64,000 nt of DNA from Nocardia macrotermitis (lineage in GTDB: Bacteria; Actinomycetota; Actinomycetes; Mycobacteriales; Mycobacteriaceae): positions 248,001 through 312,000 of the forward strand of contig NZ_WEGK01000008.1 of NCBI RefSeq assembly GCF_009604405.1. The letters are read 5' to 3'. The notes beneath the pieces were generated by a model that was not told the DNA's origin, did not search any database, and worked only from the letters and a program-made list of their open reading frames with translations. Both the position numbers and the translations under genes were made by a program. This document shows positions 53,801 through 62,800 of this stretch, piece after piece; position 1 is the stretch's first letter, and every line of letters starts with the position of its first letter.

Positions 53801-56800
53801 CGCGCCGGTCTTCGAGTCCGCGGCGGCTCATCTCGCGCCGCGCACGGCCCGTGAGGAGGCCATCGCCGAGATCTTCGCCGAGGTGTTGGGTCTGGAACAG
53901 GTCGGCGTACTGGACAACTTCTTCGACCGCGGCGGCAACTCGCTCACCGCGACCAGTGCGGCCGCGCGCATCGCCGCGCTGACCCGGTCCCCCGTGTCGG
54001 TCCGCGATCTGTTCGGCAAGCCGACCGTTGCCGAACTCGCCGCCGACATCGAGACCGGCGACCACCCCGCACGCCTCGCGCTCCATGCGCACCGCCGGGT
54101 CGATCCGATTCCGCTGTCACCGGCACAGCAACGGATCTGGCTGCTCAATCGGCTCGACCCGGACTCCGGGGCGTACAACATCCCGTTGGTGGTGCGGCTG
54201 ACCGGTCGGCTCGACATCACCGCACTGCGCACGGCCCTGGCGGATGTCTTCGAGCGGCACGAATCCCTGCGAACGGTCTACCCCGATGTGAAAGGTGAAG
54301 GGACGCAGGTCGTTCTGCCCACCGCGCAGGTCCTCGCCGAACTCGACCCGTCGCCGACACCGATCGCTCCCGACGACCTCACCGAGCGGATCCGCACGAT
54401 GGCCGCGCCCGGATTCGACGTCCGCGCGGCCGTCCCGATCCGAATCGCCCTGTGGGAGTGCGGAAACCGGGATCAGCACGTTCTGGCGCTGGCACTGCAC
54501 CACATCTGCTGCGACGGGACCTCGCTGCCGCCGCTCGCGGCCGATATCGCCGCAGCCTATGCCGCGAGGAGCACCGGCCGGTCCCCCGACTGGTTCCCAC
54601 TGACCGTGCAGTACGCCGACTACAGCATCTGGCACCGCGCGCTGCTCGGTGACGAGAACGATCCGGAGTCGACGGCCGCACGTCAATTACGTTTCTGGAC
54701 AACACAACTGGCTGATATGCCGCAGTTGCTGGACCTGCCGACCGACCGCCCGCGCCCGGCCCGCCGATCACTGGACGGCGATGTCGCCCGGAGCGTGATC
54801 CCGGCCGAGACCTTCGCCGGAATCGAACGCCTCGCGCACAGCGCCCGGGTCACGACCTTCATGGTCGTGCATGCCGCGCTGGCGGCCCTACTGGCCCGAC
54901 TGGCAGGGTCGGCGGACATCACCCTCGGCACGCCGATCGCGGGCCGCGGCGAGACCGCGCTGGAACCGCTGATCGGGATGTTCGTCAACACGGTGCCACT
55001 GCGCACCGTGGTGCGGACCGATGAATCGTTCCTCGCATTCCTGGCGCGGGTCCAGGACACCGATGTCGACGCCTTCGCCAACAGCGACGTGCCGTACGAG
55101 CGGGTCGTCGACGAGGTCGTCCCCGCCCGCTCGACCGCGTACGCCCCCCTGTGCCAGGTCTACCTCGCCTTCGAGAACATGACCGCGCCCACCCTGGAAC
55201 TGCCCGGACTCACGGCCGAACCGCTGGACCCGGGCCCACAGCCGACGAAGACGGACATCATCGTCACCGTCGCCGCGAACGCCGCGGCAGGTGGTGACGT
55301 CACGCTCCGAATCGACTACGCGACAGACCTTTTCGACCGCAGGACCATCGACGAGCTGGCCGCGCGCCTGAACCAGATCCTGAGCGCGGTCGCATCGAAC
55401 CCGCAACAGCGGATAGGCGATCTGAATGTGCTGACCGAATCCGAACAGGCAGCATTGGTCCCCGCGACGAGTGGTCCCGCCACACCGCCACAGACACTGC
55501 CGGAACTGCTCACCGTCACCGACCCCGATGCGGTAGCGGTAGTGACACCCGAGCGCGCGATGACCTACGGAGAATTGGATCGCTGGTCGAATCACCTTGC
55601 GCGACAACTGATCACGTGGGGCATAGGCCCGGGCGACCAGGTCGCGCTGCCGATGAGCCGATCGATGGAATTCGTCGCCGGCCTCTGGGCAGTAACCAAG
55701 GCCGGAGCCGCATTCGTACCGGTAGATCCGCGCAACCCCGCCGAACGAGTCGCACTCATGCTCGCCGACGCCGAGGTGTGCGCGGCGATCACGGTCAACG
55801 CGTCGCAGGATCTACTGCCTGCCTCGCTGCCTCGACTCGTACTCGACGATCCGGAAGCGGCGGGGCGGGCGGCGGAGGCGATGACCGATGCCGAGCGGGT
55901 ACGACACCTCCATACCGCCGATGTCGCCTATGTGCTGTACACCTCCGGCTCGACCGGGACGCCGAAGGGGGTTGCGGTTACGCACGAGGGGTTGGCGAAT
56001 TTCGCTGCTGAGCAGCGTGATCGGTATCGGGTCGAGGGGTCGGCGCGGGTATTGCAGTTGGCGGCACCGGGGTTCGATGCGGTGGTGTTGGAATTGCTGA
56101 TGGCGCACGCGTGTGGGGCCGCGCTGATCGTTACGCCTCCTGACGTCATCGCGGGTGATGTGCTGGCGAATTGGATTGCTGCGCAGCAGGTTTCGCATGC
56201 GTTCATCACGCCTAGTGTGTTGTCCACGATGCGGCCGGACGGCTTGGACTCGCTGCGCGTGCTGGTCGCCGGTGGGGAGGCGGTGTCGCCGGAGACGGTC
56301 GAGGTATGGGCACCGGGGCGTCGGCTCCACAACGGTTACGGGCCGACCGAGACGACGATCATGGTCGCGATCAGTGATCCGTTGCATGCCGGGGAGCCGG
56401 TCACTCTCGGGGGTCCGATTCGCGGTATGGCGGCGATGGTTCTGGATGGGGACCTGCGGCCGGTGCCGGTCGGAGTGCCGGGAGAACTGTACATCTGCGG
56501 CCCCCAGTTGGCTCGGGGGTACCACAACCGGACTGCCGCGACGGCGGGCACTTTCGTCGCGAATCCCTACGGCGGCAACGGAACCCGCATGTATCGCACG
56601 GGCGACATGGTGCGCTGGACGGCCGGGCACACGCTCGAATATCTCGGCCGCGCCGACTTCCAGGTCAAGATCCGGGGGCAGCGGATCGAACTCGGCGAGA
56701 TCGAGGCCGTTCTCGCCGCGCATCCCGATATCGCCGCGGCAGTGGTGATCGCCGTGCCGAGCGGTGACGAGTCGCGTCTGGCAGCCTACGTCGTGCCGGT

Positions 56801-59800
56801 CGGCGGCACTGTGGACGACGCCGCGCTACTCGATCACGCGGCGCGGCGGCTGCCCGCGCACATGGTTCCGGACGCGGTGACGGTGCTCGACGCACTGCCG
56901 CTCTCGCCGGTCGGCAAGGTCGATCGTGCCGCGTTGCCGACACCGGATTTCACCACCGCGACAACGGAATTCATCGCCCCGCGCGACCTCGCCGAGCAGT
57001 TGGTCGCCGATGTGTACGCCGCCGTACTGGGCGTCGAGCGGGTCGGCGGTGCGGACGACTTCTTCGATCTGGGCGGCAACTCGCTGTCCGCGACCAAGGC
57101 CGCGGCGCGGCTGAGCGATGCGTTCGGCGCCGAGATCTCGCTGCGGGCACTGTTCGAGGCACCGACCGTCATCGCGCTGGCCGACCACATCCGGTCGGCC
57201 CGCACGACCGGCCACGAACCGTTGCGCCCGCAGCGGCGTCCGGACCGGATCCCGCTCTCCCCCGCGCAGACCCGCATGTGGTTCCTGGCCCGGCTCGACG
57301 CCCGCTCGCCGATCTACAACATTCCGATGGTCGTGCGGATGTCGGGCGAACTCGATCCGGCCGCCCTGCGCGACGCGATCATCGACGTGGTCGACCGGCA
57401 CGAGCCGTTGCGCACGGTCTATCCCGACAGCGACAGCGGACCGCATCAGGTGGTCGTACCCGCGGACACGGCGTTGCCGGACCTGCCGCTGGTGCCGTGC
57501 GCGGCGGACGAGGTCGACACATGTGTCGCGACGCAGGCGGGCATCGGATTCGACGTCACCCGCGAGGTCCCGTGCCGATTCGTATTGCTGCGCAGCGCAT
57601 CCGACGATCACACCCTGGTCATCGTCGTGCATCACATCGGCTTCGACGGGTCGTCGCTGACCCCGCTGGCCGCGGACCTGGCCACGGCGTACGAGGCCCG
57701 GCTCGCGCAACGGCCACCACACTGGGCCCCACTGCCGGTCCGGTACGCGGATTACGCTGTGTGGCAACGGATACTGCTCGGCGCGGATCAGGATCCCGGC
57801 AGCACGGCCGCCACCCAGATCGAGCACTGGCGCACCACCCTCGCCGCGTTGCCCGAGGTGCTCGACCTGCCGACCGACCACCCGCGGCCCGCCAAGCAGA
57901 CCTTCCGGGGGGCAACCGTGGCGGGCTCGGTGCCCGCGCCCCTGCACCGCGAGCTGGTCGAGCTGGCCCGCCGCCACGACGCGACGATCTTCATGGTGCT
58001 GCACGCGGCCTACGCGGCCCTGCTGGCACGGCTGTCCGGCACCGATGACATCGCCGTCGGCACACCGATCGCGGGCCGTGCCGAGCGCGGGCTCGAGGGC
58101 CTGATCGGCATGTTCGTCAACACACTCGTCCTGCGCACGCACATCGACCCGGCCACGTCCTTCACCGACCTGCTCGCACAGGTCCGGGACACCGATCTGA
58201 GCGCCTTCGAGAACGCCGACATCCCGTTCGAACGGCTGGTTGAGGTGCTGAATCCGGTGCGTTCGACCGCACACGCGCCGTTGACACAGGTCGGATTCTC
58301 GTTCCAGAACATCGACATTCCGGCGGTGGAGCTGGCGGGGCTCGCGGTCGCGGCACGGATGATCGATCCGGGCGTGGCCAAGTACGACCTGCATCTGAAT
58401 CTCGTCGACACACCCCGGCGCGGCGCGCCCCTCGGGGAGATGGCCGTCGAATTGAGCTATGCGACAGATCTTTTCGACGAAGCGACGGTGACCGGCATCC
58501 TGGATCGGTTCGTGCGACTGCTCCGGACGATCGTGGCCGATCCGACCGCGGCGGTGGGCGATACCGAACTGCTGACCGCCCAGGAGCGAAACGAGCTCAC
58601 ACTCCGTTCGACCGGGGAGCCGACCGACCCGTCCTCCGCGACGCTCACTTCGATGTTCACCGCGCAGGCGGCCGCGAGCCCGGACGCGACCGCGACGATC
58701 GACGTCGAAACGGACACCCGATACAGCTACCGGGAATTCGCGGCACGGGTGAATCCCCTTGCCCGAGTACTGATCTCCCGCGGCATCGGCCCGGGAACCG
58801 TCGTCGGCGTCGCAATGCGCCGCAGTGCCGACCTGCTGACCATGCTGTACGCGATTCACGCGGCGGGCGCGGCCTATCTGCCGCTGGACCCGGATCATCC
58901 GGCCGAACGTGTCCGCACGGTCATCGCCGACGCGCGGCCCGCCGCGGTACTCACCCGGGGATGCGACGCGCCGGATCTCCCCGCCGACGTGCCGGTATGG
59001 CCATTGGAACAACTCGGCGCAGAGCACGCGAACCCCTCACCCCTCACCGACGCCGACCGCATCCGGCCGCTGCGCCCCGACGACCTGGCCTACATCGTCT
59101 ACACCTCCGGTTCGACCGGCCTGCCCAAGGGAGTCGCGGTGTCGCACCGCGCCGTGGTGAACCAATTACGTTGGCTGCGTGAGCATTACGAGCTCGACGG
59201 ACAGGACGTCATGCTGTGGCGCACCCCCGTCACCTTCGACCTGTCGGTCTGGGAGTTGTTCTCCGCGCTGACGTGCGGCGCGTCGCTGGTCGTCGCGGAT
59301 TCGCACGCGCATACCGATCCCGACGCCGTGGCCGTGCTGCTGGCCGAATATCGGGTCACCACAGTGGATTTCGTGCCCTCGCTGTTGTCGGTATTCCTCG
59401 ACACGGCCGATGCGGGCCGGTTCCCGGCCCTGCGGCGGGTGCTGTGTATCGGCGAGGCGCTGCCGGTCGACACCGTGCGACGGTTCCGGCAGTCGGGCAC
59501 CGCCCGCATCGACAACCTGTACGGTCCGACCGAGGCCGCGGTGAGTGCCACCGCTCATCGGATCGACGACCTCGACACGGACATGATGGTGCCGATCGGC
59601 ATTCCGGAGGCGAACACGATTGTGCGCGTACTGGATTCGCGGCTGAATCCGGTACCGGACGGCGTACTCGGGGAACTGTACCTGGGCGGCGTACAGCTGG
59701 CTCGCGGGTACCACCGGCATCCCGGCCGGACCGCGGCGAGTTTCGTCGCCGACCCCTGCGGTGAGGTGCCCGGAGCCCGGCTGTACCGCACCGGCGATCT

Positions 59801-62800
59801 GGCCCGCTGGGGCGCGGACGGGAACCTGCACTACGTCGGTCGCGCGGACACCCAACTCAAAGTGCACGGCCTGCGGATCGAACCGGGCGACATCGAGGCG
59901 GCGCTGCTGGCGCACGAGCAGGTCTGCGCGGCGGTCGTCCACGCGCACACCAACGGGCACGGACCGCGTCTGGTCGCCCACGTGGTCGCCGACCAGGCAT
60001 TCGACGTCCGGCAGATGCGCGGATTCCTGCTGCAACGGTTGCCCGCGTACATGGTGCCGTCGGCGGTCGTGCGGATCGACACCGTACCGCTCACCGCCAA
60101 CGGCAAGATCGACTACCGGGCGTTGCCCGCACCGCAGTCCAACGGGCACGACTCGCGGCACCGCGCGCCGCGGGGACTGCTCGAGGAGGCCGTCGCCGGG
60201 GTGTTCGCCGATCTGCTGGACCGTCCGGACCTCGGCGCGGACGACGACTTCTTCGAACTCGGCGGCAATTCACTCGTCGCGACCCGCGCGCTGAGCCGGA
60301 TCGGCGAGGTCGCCGACGTCACGGTGCCGGTGCAGACGATCTTCGAGGCGCCAACGGTCGGTGAACTCGCCGTCCGCGTCGCGCAACTGCGGGCTGTACC
60401 GAGCGTGCCCGCACCGACACCCAGGACCCGCCCGGACCGAATCCCGCTGTCCCCAGCCCAGACTCGGATGTGGTTCCTCAACCAGCTCGATCCCGGATCG
60501 GCCGAATACATTGTGCCCCTTGCGATGCGGCTCGTCGGCGCGGTCGACCTCGATACGCTCACCGCGGCGCTGAGCGACGTCGTCGATCGGCACGAGATCC
60601 TGCGGACGATGTACCCGGGCGTCGACGGCGTACCCGCTCAGATCGTCCTCGATACCCACGAGGTCGCCCGGGTCCTCGTACCGGAACCGCTCGACGAACA
60701 TGAACTCCCCGACCGGCTGGCCGAATTCTTCGCCACCGGATTCGACGTATCCCGCGAAGTGCCGCTGCGGATCGCACTGCATCGACTCGGCGATGAGAGC
60801 TGGGTGGTGGCGGTGGCGATCCACCACATCAGCTGCGACGGATTCTCGGTGGCGCCGCTGGCGGCCGATATCGTCACCGCCTACCGCGCGCGCTCGAGCG
60901 GCACGCCACCGCACTGGGCACCCCTGGAAGTCCAGTTCGCCGACTACGCGCTGTGGCAGCGGGAGACGCTGGGCGCGGCCGACGATCCGGCCTCGCCGGT
61001 CGCCCGCGATATCGCCTACTGGCGCGGCCGACTCACCGGTATCCCCGATGTGCTCGACCTGCCCGCCGATCGACCACGCCCCCTGGCTCCGACCATGCGT
61101 GGCGCGGTCGTGCGCGCGACGATTCCCGGCGAATTGCACGGCCGCGTGGCGGCACTGGCGCGGCGTTGCGGCGCGACCCCGTTCATGGTGGCGCACACCG
61201 CGCTGGCGGTACTGCTGTCGAGACTCTCGGGCAGCGACGACATCACCGTCGGTGTCCCGCATGCCGGGCGCGGCCATCGAGCACTGGACAACCTGGTCGG
61301 GATGTTCGTCAACACTCTCGTGATACGCAGCCGGGTCGAACCGGATCTGACGTTCGAGAGCCTGCTGGACCAGGTGCGCCACGCCGCGGTCGAAGCGTTC
61401 GACCATGCGGCAGCGCCGTTCGAACAACTGGTCGAGGCCCTCGCCCCCACTCGCTCGACGGCGCACACACCGCTGTTCCAGGTGATGCTCGCCTATCAGA
61501 ACATGGCGCGGGCGCGGGTCGAACTCCCGGGCCTGACCGTGGAGAGTCTCGATCCCGACGACGGCTCCGCGAGCTACGACCTGCTGCTGATGATGGCCGA
61601 GGAACACGGCCCCCACAACGAGCCGACCGGCATGACGCTGCGCCTGACCTATGCCACCGACCTGTTCGATCGGGAGACGATCGCCGGATTCGCCGAACAG
61701 TTCGTGCGGGTGCTCGATGCCGCCACCGCTGATTCCGGGACGACGGTAGGTGCGATCGAACTGCTGGATCCCACCCAGCGGCAACTGGTGCTCGAACGCT
61801 GGAACGACGCGGTCGCTCCCCCGACCTCGGGCCGCACGCTGGTGGACGCGTTCGCCGCACAGGTGGCTCGCACACCGGATGCCCCGGCGCTGATCGTTCC
61901 GGGCGGCCGGGTGGTGGGTTACCGGGAGTTCGACGCACGGGTGAACCGGCTGGCGCGCTGGCTCATCGCGCAGGGCGCAGGGCCGGAAACCGTTGTGGCG
62001 GTGGGCATTCGCCGATCCGTCGAACTCGTCACGGCACTGTACGCGGTGGTCGGTGCCGGTGCCGCCTTCCTGCCGATCGATCCGGAGCACCCCAGCGCGC
62101 GCACGGCCGACGTCCTGCACGCGGCCCGACCGCTGCTGATCCTCACCACGACATCCGACCGCGACGCGCTCCCCGACGGGTACCGGATCACTTGCCTGGA
62201 TCGCCTCGATCTGTCGGAGCTGTCCGACGCTCCGATCACCGACGACCAACGCCACGGCCCGCTACGCCCGGACAATGTGGCCTACATCCTGTTCACCTCC
62301 GGCTCGACCGGCACCCCCAAGGGCGTCGCGCTGACCCACGCGGCCACCGTGAGCCAGCTCGCGTGGGCCCAGCGGCAATGGCCGCACGGCAGCTCCGACG
62401 TCGTCCTGCACAAGACTCCGGTGACGTTCGACATCGCCGTCTGGGAGTTGTTCTGGCCGTTGCAGACCGGCGCGGGGATCGTGATCGCCGCACCCGGCGG
62501 CCATCGCGACCCCCGCTACCTCATCGACACCATCGCCGAATACCGGGTCGGCACAGCGCATTTCGTGCCCTCGATGGCCGAGGTGCTGCTCGAGACGGCC
62601 GGAGCGACGACACTGCCGTCGATGCGGCGGGTGTTCCTCGCCGGTGAGGCCCTCGCACAGCACACCGCCGACGCGGCGGCGGCACTGTTCCCCGACGCCG
62701 ACATCGTCAACTGGTACGGCCCGGCCGAGGCGGAGGTCGTCACCGCCGCCCACTGCCTGCCGGGCGCGGCGGACCGCACCATGGTTCCCATCGGCGCACC